Below are positions 10,830-22,291 of a stretch of DNA of 64,000 nucleotides, one piece after another. The notes under the pieces were generated by a model. That model worked only from the letters and a program-made list of their open reading frames with translations. It did not search any database and was not told where the DNA came from. Every line of letters begins with the position of its first letter. Position 1 is the stretch's first letter. A program made the position numbers and the translations under genes. Source of the stretch: Agrypnia vestita (Eukaryota > Arthropoda > Insecta > Trichoptera > Phryganeidae); the NCBI GenBank assembly GCA_016648135.1, contig JADDOH010011146.1, forward strand, positions 1 through 64,000, given 5' to 3'.

Positions 10830-11130
10830 ATCTTTCAGAACGGTAGTACTGGATTTCTTGTCACAGAGACATCATTAATCAATTAATTCAATTTAATCAA
10901 TCATAATTTAATTAATCATATAATTCAAATATATACATCTTCCAAAAATTAGTAAGACATGGTATATTCTATCGTGGTGGAAATGGCGAACGTTACATAT
11001 GTGTAAAGTGATCACTTAAGCCAACCATACGATCGGTCGTAAGTCCGATATACACCATAAATGACTCCTATACCTACTTTCCCATAATAAAAATGAAATA
11101 CAGTTTAGTCACTGTGAGACATCCATAATA
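10830..11130. repeat. F2-family repeat (copy A)
   Basis: Holds ttcagaacggtagtactgga, cacagagacat, aagtgatcacttaagcc and cctactttcccataat, all hallmarks shared with 36731-36975 and 37266-37563. Identical arrangement at 24560-24870. Confidence 0.65.
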
Positions 11131-13062
11131 TACATTAATATTTTATTTCAAATTATACAAACAACCATACGACAATTTGATGAGTCCGCCCTTAAATATA
11201 ATTAATCCATTCAACGTTGTGAATTTTTCCCAATTACGTAGACCGCATTTGTTTTTTAAAACAAAATGTTGCTTTCACCCCTTTTGCATGCAAATACGTA
11301 GATACTCTTTGCAGCACTGTTTTACTAGGCTCTTTTTAATTGGGCATTAATTAATTGTGTGTGTATTAAATTCACATTGAACTTTATAAACGATAATAGA
11401 CATCAAGGCAACAGCTTTAAGTAGAAAGTGAAACAATAAGGAGCTGAAAGTGCTGAAACCTTAGAATGTACGAGAAGTATAATTTAGGATTGATTTTTTT
11501 TACACATCACTTGACGGCTACAAGAATAACACCCGTTATTTTTAACGGTGGGCGTGTCTTAAGCCGGGCACACTGTATCAATAGATTTTAGTAATACATT
11601 ATGGGCAGGGTTAAATTTTGTACACGGTGGAGACATTTTTACAAAAAGGGTAAGAATGAACTTACGCGAACGAACTTTATAAAGTATTATGGACCGACAG
11701 AATAAAGTGTTGCGACGGTATTTACCTCGTATAATTTTAATCCATGAATTCCCACGAAAGCTTATAAGTTGTAACAATGAAATGGTTCATAAATAAGATA
11801 TTATAAATAAAATTATGCAATAAACTTGGTTTAAGCACGTGAGCTTTATAAAAACCCACCAATTTCAGAAAAATCAATTTTCTTCGTCAAGGTGATAAAA
11901 AACTAAACCATAAAATTAATATTTATGACTTGGAAGTTCTACTTCAAAAAACATAATTAAAAAATAATTCCGTATTGTCTGCTTTTTTAAAATTAATTAA
12001 TGGCCTTAACAATCTGAAATTATTGGAAATATTTATAGGATAGGACTGGTGGTTAAATTTGATTGATTATTAATGATATTTCAATTATTTTACACGTTTT
12101 CTTTTTTTATAACAACTCAAAACGACCATTTATATCCAAATTATGATTATTTTCCAAAAAATGATTCGAAAATTCTGAGAAACCATGATTATTTATAAAT
12201 ATCAAAAACTCTTTGACGTTGTTCAATATAATTTATTAAAAATGACTAGCCCGTAATGTTTTCTTAGCAAATATTAAAATAAAATATGTATGTATACAAT
12301 ATTTATAATCAAAATGGATGTAATATTTACATAACACGTAATAATAATTTTATAATGACCTCTTAGCATGTCGAAAGAATTTATCCAACTAAAGAGAAAT
12401 ATTGCTAACCTCACACGGAACAGAATTAATTTAACAGTATAGTTAGAATAAGTATGATTAACTGAAGGGTGGTTCGCCGGGGACGAGGAGAGCGTCCGTC
12501 TGGTATTTAAATTAACCCCTAAAACACATTCGTCTAGTGGGGATAGACAGGCAAATTGACTGGAATAAAGAGAAATACATTGCTGGGGAATATAAAACAC
12601 TGTCTCACTTAATTATCTAAACACAGATCATTCTAGCGAGACAGACAGACAAAGTAGAATGCAAATTGTGTGTGAAAATTACATACACAAAGGTACGAAA
12701 TAAATTAATTCGATGAATATTTAAAGAATTTTCGTTTCATTTCCGAAAAACCACAAAAAACATTAAATTGAGTTAAAAATATAAACTTTGTTAGGTGTAC
12801 GTGAGTTTAATTATAATGTTATATATTACTAATGTTAAAAATAACAAAATCTCTCATTAGTAAGTATTAAACTACTTTGAAATATAGAATTTTACATGAG
12901 TTAAGTGGAAATATAAATTATTTATTTATTAGGTACTGACAAAATGAGCTGGAGTAAAGGTGATATAAAGGTGGAAGAGGAAAAGAGTTAGTGAAAGTAA
13001 TATTGTTAAGAAAATGAATAACCGAGTAAAAAAAATTTAAAGTTTTTGTGCTTTAATAATTA
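11131..13062. other. Copy A DNA without recognised genes
   Basis: Near-identical to 24870-26800. Frames at 11559-11777 and 12274-12600 persist in both copies, but the differences between copies change amino acids freely and there is no domain. I see no gene. Confidence 0.6.
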
Positions 13063-13715
13063 TTATAGAGCAACGATATTCGACAACTCTGTGCAACTAT
13101 TAGCTTACGCTGATGATATCGACATAATTGCGAAAACTCCCGATGCTCTATATAATGCCTTCATATATATCTTGAAAGTTCTGCCAAAAACACGAGTCTC
13201 ATAGTAAACCAGCAGAAGACCAAATATATGGCCGTAGGATGCACCCAACAAATCCCAACTCTCTCGTGTGGAAGTCAAATTTTTGAAACGGTACCAGGAT
13301 TTACATACCTAGGATCCCTGATAACAAGCAACAACAATACTACAGAGGAGATCCAGAAGCGCATAATGAGCGCAAATCGCTGTTTTTTCCGCCTACAAAA
13401 GCAGATAAAATCCAGAATGCTGTCCAGAAACACCAAGATATTAGTGTACAAAACGCTTACTAGGCCAGTGCTCACGTACGCAGCTGAGACGTGGGTACTA
13501 AGAGGAATGAGCGAGCACTGGACGTTTTTGAAAGGAAAATTTTGAGGCGTATCTTCGGACCGGTCCTAGAAAGTGGACTTTGGCGCAGACGTTACAACAA
13601 TGAGCTCTATACTCTTTTTAAGGAGCCAAACGTCACAAAATTTATAAAACTGGGAAGACTTCGGTGGCTGGGTCATGTGAAGAGAATGTCCGAGCATCAA
13701 TCAAGCATAAGTTAA
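13063..13715 (+). pseudogene. Non-LTR retrotransposon RT fragment (copy A, broken)
   Basis: Translated pieces include AYADDIDIIAKT (the YADD catalytic box of reverse transcriptase), VPGFTYLGSL, LVYKTLTRPVLTYAAETWVL, FERKILRRIFGPV and GRLRWLGHVKRM, the C-terminal thumb and tail of a LINE RT. Relative to copy B, this copy has a 2-bp gain near 13170 and a net loss near 13500, splitting the frame. No endonuclease, no upstream RT motifs and no poly(A) tail are visible, so it is a 5'-truncated relic. Clade not assigned. Confidence 0.85.
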
Positions 13716-14048
13716 TCATCAAAATGTAAACGCCGAATCCATCAATAATATTAACCACATAAATATTTATAAAGCTAGTAAAAAAACATACCTACTAGTA
13801 TACCTATCGCGTTTTATGGATATTTTATATTGTTTATGCTCGTATTTTGAAATAATAGGTTTTTTTAAATACATTGATATTATTAATTTTTTATTATAAA
13901 ATTAAAAAATTTAACGCTACAATTGGCAATTAAGAGCGAATTACTGTAGCGAAACACATAACGAATTCTTCGACTTGAGAAAATCACAAATATGTATTGT
14001 GATTTCACCGGAAGTCGAACACCCCGTTGTAACTTTCTTAACCTACAT

Positions 14049-14056
14049 GGGTTCTC
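14049..14056 (+). repeat. Left target duplication of the P element
   Basis: gggttctc, repeated at 16581-16588 on the other side. Copy B has it once at the empty site (about 27799-27806). Eight bases is the P-family target size; terminal C/G homology makes the exact split ambiguous by 1-4 bases. Confidence 0.7.
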
Positions 14057-14335
14057 CCTTAGAGTATATACAATCCATAGAGGGATAACTAAACATTTTA
14101 CCAAACCCGTACGCGTGGTAACATAAAGCTTACTCAGTTTTAACAATATAGTAACACATAAGACAAAAAGGGACAAAAAAGATCACCCGGTCGGGTACGT
14201 CTTTAATTGCTTTGTAAGGGTTCTCTTTGCCCGAGTTTCAAAACTCGGGCAGAGAACGGCAGAGCTGACAGATTTGTTATCCGTATTTTCGATAAATTAT
14301 TGTGTGTTTACGTGCAAATATTACAAAAAATTGAT

Positions 14336-15032
14336 ATGCCTTCTTGTGCAATGAAGGGGTGTTCCAATAGGACTGGAAACGGGAAGAAACATATCAGTTA
14401 TCACAGGTATTTTATCCAAAATATGAAAATTTTACATGTATACGTTTTATTTCATAATTTTAACAACAAACCAACTGCAAACATTTACTTTTGTTTAAAA
14501 AATCCTAGAACGTTTATTTTTGATTGATTTTATTACACAAATAATTCGGAGAATGCTATTTTGAAGATGTTTTTGATGACTTAAATCAAAATATGTCTAT
14601 GAATGTTCAATCAACACGAACTGTAAAATTATTTACTTAGATAGCCGACATTTTAAAATATATCCGTCTCTTTTTTTCTCCTTTAAAAATTCTGAATTTT
14701 TAGGAGTAAGAAAGAGAAGGCACTACATTGTATGGATCTAACTAAGCTCAATGTGGTATTTTTATGACAAAGCATATTGGACCGACAGGGCTGTGCTTAA
14801 AATTTTAGAATACAAATTATTTATTATTTATTATTTAAAGTATTCGGATTGGGATATCATTTTTTGTAGGTTCCCAAAAAATGAAGTAAGAAAAAATGAA
14901 TGGATCCATGCTGTGGGAAGGATTAATTGGAATCCCGGATGTCACAGTTGTGCTTGCACGGGATTTATAAAATTAGTTATGTGCATTCTGAAACTCCTAG
15001 TATATGAAGTAGTATATTTTCGTCCGGTATAA
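14336..15032 (+). pseudogene. P-element transposase 5' part: THAP domain, two exons
   Basis: Exon 1 runs from ATG 14336 to 14406 (MPSCAMKGCSNRTGNGKKHI then SYHR). A GT-AG intron of 463 bp (14407-14869) joins it to FPKNEVRKNEWIHAVGRINW. This is the THAP zinc finger: C-x4-C near the start, then HRFP and W, used by P-type transposases and THAP9 to bind element ends. The expected last ligand pair C-x2-H-F reads CTGF, so the histidine is lost and the finger is probably dead. The frame continues to a stop at 15030-15032 with no known domain. Confidence 0.75.
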
Positions 15033-15264
15033 ATATACATTGCCCTATAAAATACACCCAAAAAAATGTAATTAATTGCAAAATGTTTTTATTTCTTTGT
15101 TATAAAGATATAAGAAATAAGAAAAAAAAAAAACTAAGAATTTTCGATTTATGGGTTATTATAGCATACGTAGGAGCCATCGATATTATGTTTTACCTAA
15201 AATCGTTAGGTATATTAATTTTTCATAAACTTTAAATTTAATCGATATTATTACATGTACGTAT

Positions 15265-16089
15265 TACATGTACATGTACTAACGATGTACAAATTTAATC
15301 AAGACCATATCGAATTATTTTTCGGAGCTATACGTTCACATGGTGGTTATAATAACAACCCAACCGTTAGACAATTTAAGTCCGCGTACAAGAAATTACT
15401 TATACGCGCAGAAATCAAAGATAATGTAAATGGAAACTGCATACCTTTAGATCAAATTAGTATATTAAACTGTAATTCAAATAATTCTGTCAACATTATA
15501 AACTGTTCCTCCTCCAAATTAAAATTATTAAGTGATGACGAATTGAGTTTCGAAAATACTTTGCCTTTCGACGATATTCCTGAATCAATATATAAGTATG
15601 TGGAGAGTTGTATAATTTATATTTGTGGTTTTGTTGTCAGGCATCTAAATATAAAAAAATAAATGTGAGAATTGTCTTTCTGCCCTTATTGGCTTTAAGA
15701 CAACTTTGCGAAATTCATTAATTGCACAAAAAGATAGAGGGGGATTAGTATATCCATCAGATGACGTTATTTTAATTTGCACACATAGTGAACGCGTTTT
15801 TAGAGAAGCTCTTAACCGTAGTGGAGGAAAAAGAATGAATCCTCACTTTTCATTAGAATATTTAGTCAACAGGGTCTTAAAAATATTCCTAACTGTAGAT
15901 TGTTTTAATATATTACTTTCTCACATGCTAGACCAGTCACCGCTGGAGAACCATACTGTTCACCTAATTAAGGCAGTTGCTTCTAAATATTTAGATGTCA
16001 GGCTACACTTTCTGATCAAATCAGCGGTACAACCTACCGTCAGAGTGAGACAACATTTCAACAGATTAATTATCTTCCAAAATCAATAG
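15265..16089 (+). pseudogene. P-element transposase C-terminal part
   Basis: The first frame (15265-15662) carries NQDHIELFFGAIRSHGGYNN then NPTVRQFKSAYKKLL, a signature of the P-element/THAP9 transposase C-terminal half, and CGFVVRH. A one-base shift near 15658-15662 moves the frame into CENCLSALIGFKTTL, continuing through DRGGLVYPSDDV to a stop at 16087-16089. Only about 230 bp separates this from the THAP exon, so the catalytic core is gone. Function now: none expected beyond a possible repressor-like fragment. Confidence 0.8.
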
Positions 16090-16588
16090 CGTACTATATT
16101 AAAATTTTATATTTATTATTAATTCCATTAATGTACTTCATCATATTGTTTTTTCAAACAATGTATTTTATGTGTATATACAAACAATGTATATTATGTA
16201 AATAACGTAATTTTCTAAATATTTGTACAAATGCAGATATCTAAATGTTTATGTTTGATATGGTATAAATAATCCTCGATTATAATTATTATTATTGCAG
16301 TACCTTATATAATTATTGTTGTGGTGATATTTAAAATTGTAATAAAATAAATTAAAATAAATAGATGTACCCACATATAAAAGGCATTATCATTTATTGC
16401 TACTTTATTGTAAGAGAATTCACAGAGAATCGTACATTAGTGGTAGCCCTGATTTAGCAAGAAATTACAAACACGTGTTAGAAATGAATTGTCCAGTCTC
16501 ACCGAATGACCACGCCTCTTTTAACAAAATTCTTACAAGTTTCGAAATAATATGGTCTCTATGGATTGTATATACTCTAAGGGTTCTC

Positions 16589-17026
16589 CTGATAAAAAAT
16601 AACAGGACCAGCATTCCCACTCCTCGACAATATACTATTGAAGGCCGGCGCCACACTGCGCGAGTCTTCAGTGTTTATTTCTTTCCATGCAATATGCACT
16701 TATCAAACACACTACGCAGATGATCGGTCGATCCATTTGCTTTGCCTATTTGATGCGGCGGAAGATCTGCCTAGTGTGGCGCCGGCATGATTTTTTTGAA
16801 AGTTCAGTTTGTACGTTAAAAAATCTGCATCTACAGATGCTTTTAAATTTTGCTATAATATAAAATGAGTATTTATTAAGTACTAATTTCAAGCTGAAAA
16901 ACCGTATTATGATGTATCAATCTTCATCTAAAACAGTATATATTTTCTGCAAACAAGTTCATCAGATACGTAAACCACCCTGTTGACTATGCTATCAATT
17001 GAGTTACAATCCCTCCTAATTGACGT
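16589..17026. other. Copy A DNA right of the P element
   Basis: Matches 27807-28230 in B except for small indels. Contains ccggcgccac-type inverted words at 16644 and 16776 (ggccggcgccacact / agtgtggcgccggc) that bracket about 140 bp and may be ends of a small element. Confidence 0.45.
16644..16788. repeat. Possible small TIR element (ccggcgccacact ends)
   Basis: Bases from about 16644 (ggccggcgccacact) and the reverse complement at 16774-16788 (agtgtggcgccggc) are inverted ends of a 145-bp unit. In B the corresponding unit is about 27848-27992. No TSD was established. Confidence 0.45.
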
Positions 17027-17172
17027 GTTTGTTTAGTCTAGCGGCAGGACAGTCGCATAGTGATCAATTAAGGTTCAAGACTCATCCCAGAAGACCACTA
17101 TGTTAATTTCATTGTGTTTTCATAGCAAAAATATTTAGCTTAGTAACAAAAAAAGAATATTGAACATTGAAG
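17027..17172 (+). repeat. tRNA-derived SINE (family A), diverged, copy A
   Basis: tRNA-like head (tagtctagcggcaggaca, ggttcaagact) followed by the family body tttcatagca ... tttagcttagta ... aagaatattga, as at 38721 and 55558. Confidence 0.6.
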
Positions 17173-18235
17173 AAAAAGAACATTTATATTAAAAAAAAAA
17201 AAAAACAATACATATGTACATATAATTTATTACCGGGCTGGGTCACCGTATTGGGTGGGAAGATTTAAGGGATAATTTATTTTATTTTTATTATTTAATA
17301 CTAACAAGAGATCGTTAATGAATCCGATAGTCCTGTGTGATATTTAAATGTAATGCCAATTTTATCACAATAGGGTAAATATGTAACAAAATCCTTGTTA
17401 TGGTTGGGAAATTAGTAAAACAATATATTCGTAAGAATAAAAAAAGTTACTTTCGAAATTAATAAATTATACGAGATACAAATCACCGTACAAGTGAAAA
17501 GACCAAATATAAAATATGGAGTGTATAGAATTTGCGGTCCAACGCAAAATACATAATTTTATTTAATAGTATTCCGGTTAATGAATTGCGCAAGTTATAA
17601 AACACATAGATAAGTTCTGTGGGCAAAAGTAACAATGAGGGCAGACCCACCGCTTACCCGGGACCGTTTTATAAGCAAAAGCTCCTATATCGGTCCTACT
17701 CATTCGCCGCCAGGTTGGCATTTTTTACTGCTAAAGGTAACCGTGCAACCCAGCACTGCAAAGCAGAATTGGGCCGCACGGCTGCCATTCAAAATTTAAA
17801 TATAAAAGTAAAGTAACAAAAAAAAACAAAAGTGACAACTGAATGAGTCAAAAAATTCGGGTTTTCAGGAGAGCCAAAACAAAATTTGAGAATTTCGTTT
17901 GTTTACGAAATATCTCTAAAAGCCTTTGTTATTTTTGTTTAAATTGTGCATTAGTAATTTTGTTTTTTGCACAAGAACGTTGAACCAAGCTGATGAAAGT
18001 CGTCGTTTCTTGCCAAATTTTTCAAATATTTTTTTTTATCATGTCATTAAACTCTGCATACTTAACCCAAAACTCTATTTTATTGACTCATTCGGTTGTT
18101 CCATTCTCCCACACAGTTTTCGTAATCGTTCCACGGTCAGATTAACATGGTCTTGCCATTTGATAAGTTTGGTTGGTTTTGTTTTATATTGGGTATTCGG
18201 TGAAGCCGCAAGCTGCATATTTCACGTGTAATTAA
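17173..18235. other. Copy A DNA, no recognised gene
   Basis: A 65-codon frame from a GTG at 17619 persists in copy B with two replacement changes, but it lacks an ATG and any domain. Otherwise featureless. Confidence 0.5.
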
Positions 18236-18279
18236 AAATAATCGTGGTGTGAGTAGGTAGGTAGATAGCGTATTTTCAG

Positions 18280-18530
18280 TATGAACGAATTCATCCCGCG
18301 CATATACACAGTACACAGTTGATTGCGCTACGTTCCGCACAGACAGAGCGGCGCCGGCTCGCACTGTGACGTCACACGGTTTGATTAAAAAGTTCGGCGT
18401 CGCGAACGCGCAATAGTCGCCTCAAGGGCGCCGAGATGAAATCAGACCTGAAAGTCAGAATGAGCTGCTGCGGAAGTATCTCCGAAATACGCCACAAATA
18501 TGGCAAAAGAGATACTGTTCCAATGAAAAA
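18280..18530 (+). other. GC-richer block with CRE palindrome and a 32-codon frame
   Basis: Contains TGACGTCA (18368-18375), a perfect cAMP-response-element palindrome, in a locally GC-rich stretch. It is followed by a short ATG frame at 18436 (MKSDLKVRMSCCGS...; stop at about 18532). The block is virtually identical in copy B (29500-29720). It could be a promoter remnant or the edge of an unknown element. No product is recognised. Confidence 0.3.
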
Positions 18531-18627
18531 TTAGAGCAATCTTTTTTGCACTATTGTTTGTTGCTATTGCGTTGTGGTTATTCATTATGAATATAATTAA
18601 ACGAATTAACTTTGTTTATCACCATGT

Positions 18628-19050
18628 AATTTTTGATAAAAACCAACCGATTTCGAAAACAACGTACACTTAATATTAAATAAGCTTTACAAATTATGAA
18701 CAATCATACATCGGTGTCAAATGTCCAAATGGGGGTAAATAGTGGGGGGTGGGAAACAGACAGGTGATTCGGTTAAAGGGAACAAATTCAAGATAGGAAT
18801 GTAATATAGATTTTTTTGGTTATTCATAATACATTCATTACGGATTCATGAAATGTTTTATGAAGCAAAAAAATCTCAAAAATCTCAAAAAATCTAACGT
18901 ACAGTCCTATCTTGAGTATGTTCCCTTTCACCCTATCACCCGTTTCTTTCCCACCCCCCACTATTTACCCCCATTTGGACACTTGACACTAAGTATACCC
19001 TGACGAAGGAACTCCGAAACTGATTGGTTTTTACCAAAACTTACAATAAC
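18628..19050. repeat. Foldback element with hammerhead-like core (copy A)
   Basis: Outer arms taaaaaccaaccgatttcg (left) and cgaaactgattggtttttac (right) are inverted. Nested inside are about 90-bp arms, 18713-18802 and 18900-18990, sharing ccaaatgggggtaaatagtg and its complement. The hammerhead-like core lies at 19000-19020 at the right arm. No coding capacity. Confidence 0.7.
19000..19020 (+). ncRNA. Hammerhead-like motif (copy A)
   Basis: CTGACGA, a very short GGA/TCC or GG/CC stem, then GAAAC. Compact compared with the 48 kb copies, so folding is doubtful. It is identical in copy B. Confidence 0.3.
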
Positions 19051-19690
19051 AAACAAAAAACAAGTATATAGATTTTTTAAATATATCCTTTCATACTTTT
19101 ATTCAATAATATCTACTTTTTTTTTCTATCTACATTGTATATTTTTAATCACAATTATACTAGAATATTGTTCTCATTCTGATGTAAGCTGCTCATAGTG
19201 CTCATCTCGACACAGTTCATCCTAGCGTGATGAGTGACTCTTTTCTAACAAGCTTGTATTAATTTCAGGATAAATAAAATAAAAAAATGTGTTAAATTTC
19301 GTTAATGTGTACCTACAATAACTAGTATGTATATCTATGCACTAACTATAAGTATGTAAACATTATCGAAATTTAATGTACATACTAGTCAATGTATACA
19401 TTATCAAAATTTACACTTTGTAACGTATATATTAGAAAACTTTTCGAATGATTCAGAGAGTTCCTAAAAGTTTTAATAAAATGAACTTGTATTACACTGG
19501 CGTAGCAACAATTTTCAGAACCCCAGATCCAACACGTTTAATGAACCACTAACTAACCCTCCGTCAACACCACACCGCGTTTTAATTTTTTTATGAAAAA
19601 TAGTTCATATAAATAAAATCTAACATTACACTACCTATCCTCCCCTCCTTCCCCCCAGAAAGTACTCGTTTCACTTTTTCAAATTCAAAA
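19051..19690. other. End of copy A, no gene
   Basis: AT-rich, matching 30230-30861. It ends in cactttttcaaattcaaa at the A/B junction. Confidence 0.6.
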
Positions 19691-19881
19691 GGTTAAAGGT
19701 TTTTGGGTTTGGATCCCATTTCAAAATCTACACTAGGGCTGTTGTTGTTGGTGTTAATGTTGTGCTTAAGTGTTGGCTTGAAATATAGGTAAGGTTAGGT
19801 TAGGTTCACCTCTTAACAAAAAGTATTGGCTTAAAATATAGGCTACATAAGTCGCATAAGTATACATGGCAATGCATTCCA

Positions 19882-20352
19882 GAAAACAATAACCAGAAGA
19901 CTCCGAATGACTGAAAATCTGAGTACATTTGTAGTAATAATAAGACTTCAAATTTGTCAAAATTGAGAAAATATAATTTAATATATTCATACCCATTGGG
20001 CTACTATGGCCGTCTTTGTTCATGAATATAGATATATATTTATAATCACGAAAAAATCTGACCCTCGTAGCCCAGTGGGTATGGATATATTCAATAATAT
20101 TTTCCTCATTTTCACAAATTTGAATTCTTATTATTACTAAAAATATTCTTAGATTTCCATTCATTCAAACTGTCATTCGGAATCTTGCTTTCTGGCTTTC
20201 TCACACCGAGGATTCCGGGTTCGATCGACAGAGTAAATCACACGATAGTTAATCGTGTGATTTACTCTGAATGTTTTAAATCTGGATGTTTTGTGATGTG
20301 ATTCGCTTCTGTAATTGGGCCTCTTGGCCTATTGAAGCGTAAAATAAAAAAA
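19882..20352 (+). repeat. Inverted SINE pair without mariner (copy B)
   Basis: The inverted head (to 20011) and forward SINE (20062-20352) are separated by only about 50 bp, with the uninterrupted TA target of the copy A mariner at about 20031. The tRNA-like B-box of the forward copy was overwritten by a hairpin-forming sequence at 20225-20246. Confidence 0.65.
20230..20268. repeat. Perfect 17-bp hairpin, template-switch scar
   Basis: agagtaaatcacacgat (20230-20246), loop agtta, then its exact complement (20252-20268). Copy A has the right arm but a normal SINE B-box in place of the left arm, so the left arm was copied from the right arm in B. Confidence 0.85.
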
Positions 20353-20713
20353 GAACATGTACTCTTAAGAAAATTGTAAAAAAATATCAAAAAATCACAT
20401 ACATGTACGGTATTTTTAAAAACGTAAAGGACGTTGACAAAACATTGAGTCATTTCCTAAATGGCCCCCACATTCAGAATCTGTCTGCGGCCAAACCCAG
20501 TGGCGTGCAGTGCTTTGAGATAGGGCAAGACAGTAACTAAAATGCATATTATAAGGTTTGCCGCATGAAACACTAATCCGCGTACCACGACGAGGTTTAA
20601 AGACTATAATTGCTTAACAAAAGTAGCCTCAACTACAAATGTACGACCCTTGAATAGTTGGGATAGAGTAAAGGAAAAAACTAACCCATAACAACCAAGT
20701 TTTTATTATAGGT

Positions 20714-21030
20714 ACTCCCTTTCTCATTTGTATTGTTTCCACCCACGGCTCGAGTCAGACAAGTTGAAACAGGTTTCGCGCCTTCTCCACGCGTCGGGCT
20801 TCTTTCTAATTTGTATGATTTCGAATTTGAAAAAAAATTCGAAAAAAACAAAATTATACGATAATTATTTTTTTTAAACGAAAAATTGTTAGATCATTTT
20901 TATCGTCGCCACGAGTCTGCCTGCAAAGTTTCAGTTCGATTGAATCACGGGAAAGGGGTTAAAAATCGATCCAAAGTTTTTTCGGCAGATAAGCCGACAA
21001 GTAGACGTTACGAGTTAAAAGAAAGGGAGT
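20714..21030. mobile_element. MITE with ACTCCCTTTCT ends (copy B)
   Basis: Duplicate of the element at 8205-8520, with a handful of substitutions and one or two base indels. Confidence 0.7.
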
Positions 21031-21325
21031 AATAAAAACAATAGGTAGATTAATTTTTCTGCGAGTCCGATACCAAAATCGTAATATTATCAATTTAAAT
21101 ACAATAATACGTTGAATATACACGTAAATAAGAAATAAATAGGTAAATAAATTTATTCTTTTGCGTATTAAAAATATTATGCACTCATACATATTTTGCA
21201 GCTTTTTGATGTTATTATATGGACTAATGCTTGCTGTTTAAATTACGAATTTGATTTCAGTTTCCAAAAGGTGTGATTGCATCATGCATCCGACCTAACT
21301 ACCAATTGCTACACTAATACCATTA

Positions 21326-21955
21326 TTTACGATTTAAAATTCGTGCCGTAATTCGTCCTACGGCTAGAAGTTTTATTTCCGACTTTTCTGCGCTTAACTT
21401 CATGTCAATTCCTCATTTATTTCAATTTATTCCACAGATATAGTGAAGTCGAGAAAAAAAAGTGTATTTTTAATGCTGCGAGTTTTGTGTAGTAGCGTCC
21501 TTCTTCGAAAGGTTCTATGCCAGGCGCACGTCATGCAGAAATGTTATTGTTTACAAATTCCACCCAAAACTTTCGGTGTAAGTTTTATGTCTTTTCTGTG
21601 GTAAATACAAATACGAATATGACAAACATCATCTGTCATCTCTCATATAATGATATCATAAAATGTTTGATTTATTTTTGTGAAAAGAAACATATGTCTG
21701 AAATTAGTATTGTTCCCGATTTATTTATATATAAATCGTCTTCGAAATATATTGGAATTTTTCGCCGTATTAGCTATACCTATATAAAATATTTATTTAT
21801 TTAGGAAATATTGTTTACAATACTTCTTTTATAGTGCAGTTATTTTTGTGGATTGAAGCTACTCAAAATAGTTCATTATATATAGTTAAAAAAAAATTAA
21901 AATGTATATACCCTTATAGGTATATGCGTGTGTATATATATATATATTAAATATA

Positions 21956-22001
<46 letters not shown>

Positions 22002-22065
22002 GATATAGATATATATAGATATATAGATATATATATATATATAGTATATATATTTAATATAATAG

Positions 22066-22096
<31 letters not shown>

Positions 22097-22203
22097 ACTA
22101 TATCTATATATAGTATATATATTTCTATGTATAGGTATATAGTCTAATAAGGTATATAGTCGGTCACAGCATAACCTAAGTTTATACCAACACTGCACGC
22201 CAC
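21326..22203. repeat. hAT-like element, left end deleted (copy B)
   Basis: Corresponds to copy A from about 9070 to 9721. The left terminal repeat and about 250 bp are gone. The right terminus ctgcacgccactg is intact. Confidence 0.5.
21929..22135 (+). repeat. Expanded TA microsatellite
   Basis: About 200 bp of TA-rich repeats with interspersed GATA/TATC units. The corresponding place in copy A is nearly bare. A second tract is at 22214-22236. Confidence 0.9.
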
Positions 22204-22291
22204 TGATTATTTTAATATATATATATATATATATTAATAACGAAAACTGTGATTCATTCATTAAAAGAATATCATTAATCGAATAAAATAT

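Larger units (their letters stand above)
14057..16580 (+). mobile_element. P-superfamily DNA transposon, internally deleted
   Basis: A 2,524-bp insertion absent from copy B. Its ends are inverted repeats of about 26 bp: CCTTAGAGTATATAC at the left and, reversed, ending GTATATACTCTAA at the right, both continuing through aatccatagag. The flanking 8-bp duplication and a THAP plus P-type transposase inside identify the superfamily. The middle of the transposase, where the catalytic RNase H-like fold should lie, is missing, so the element is non-autonomous. Confidence 0.88.
5901..19690 (+). repeat. Large direct duplication, copy A
   Basis: Copy A matches copy B (19691-30861) almost base for base in long stretches, for example 10430-13060 against 24170-26800 and 16800-19680 against 27990-30860. 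After removing the mariner and P insertions from A and the LTR-like insertion from B, the two are about 10.0 and 9.9 kb. The right end of both is the sequence ...cactttttcaaattcaaa; after A it runs straight into the start of B, after B into unrelated DNA. This is a head-to-tail arrangement or an artificial join of two haplotypes. Confidence 0.9.

Noticed and set aside
12274..12600. 108-codon minus-strand frame present in both copies
   Set aside because: Most differences between the copies change amino acids and it is AT-rich and domain-free; a chance frame.
17619..17816. 65-codon frame present in both copies
   Set aside because: Starts at GTG, no homology recognised, replacement differences between copies.
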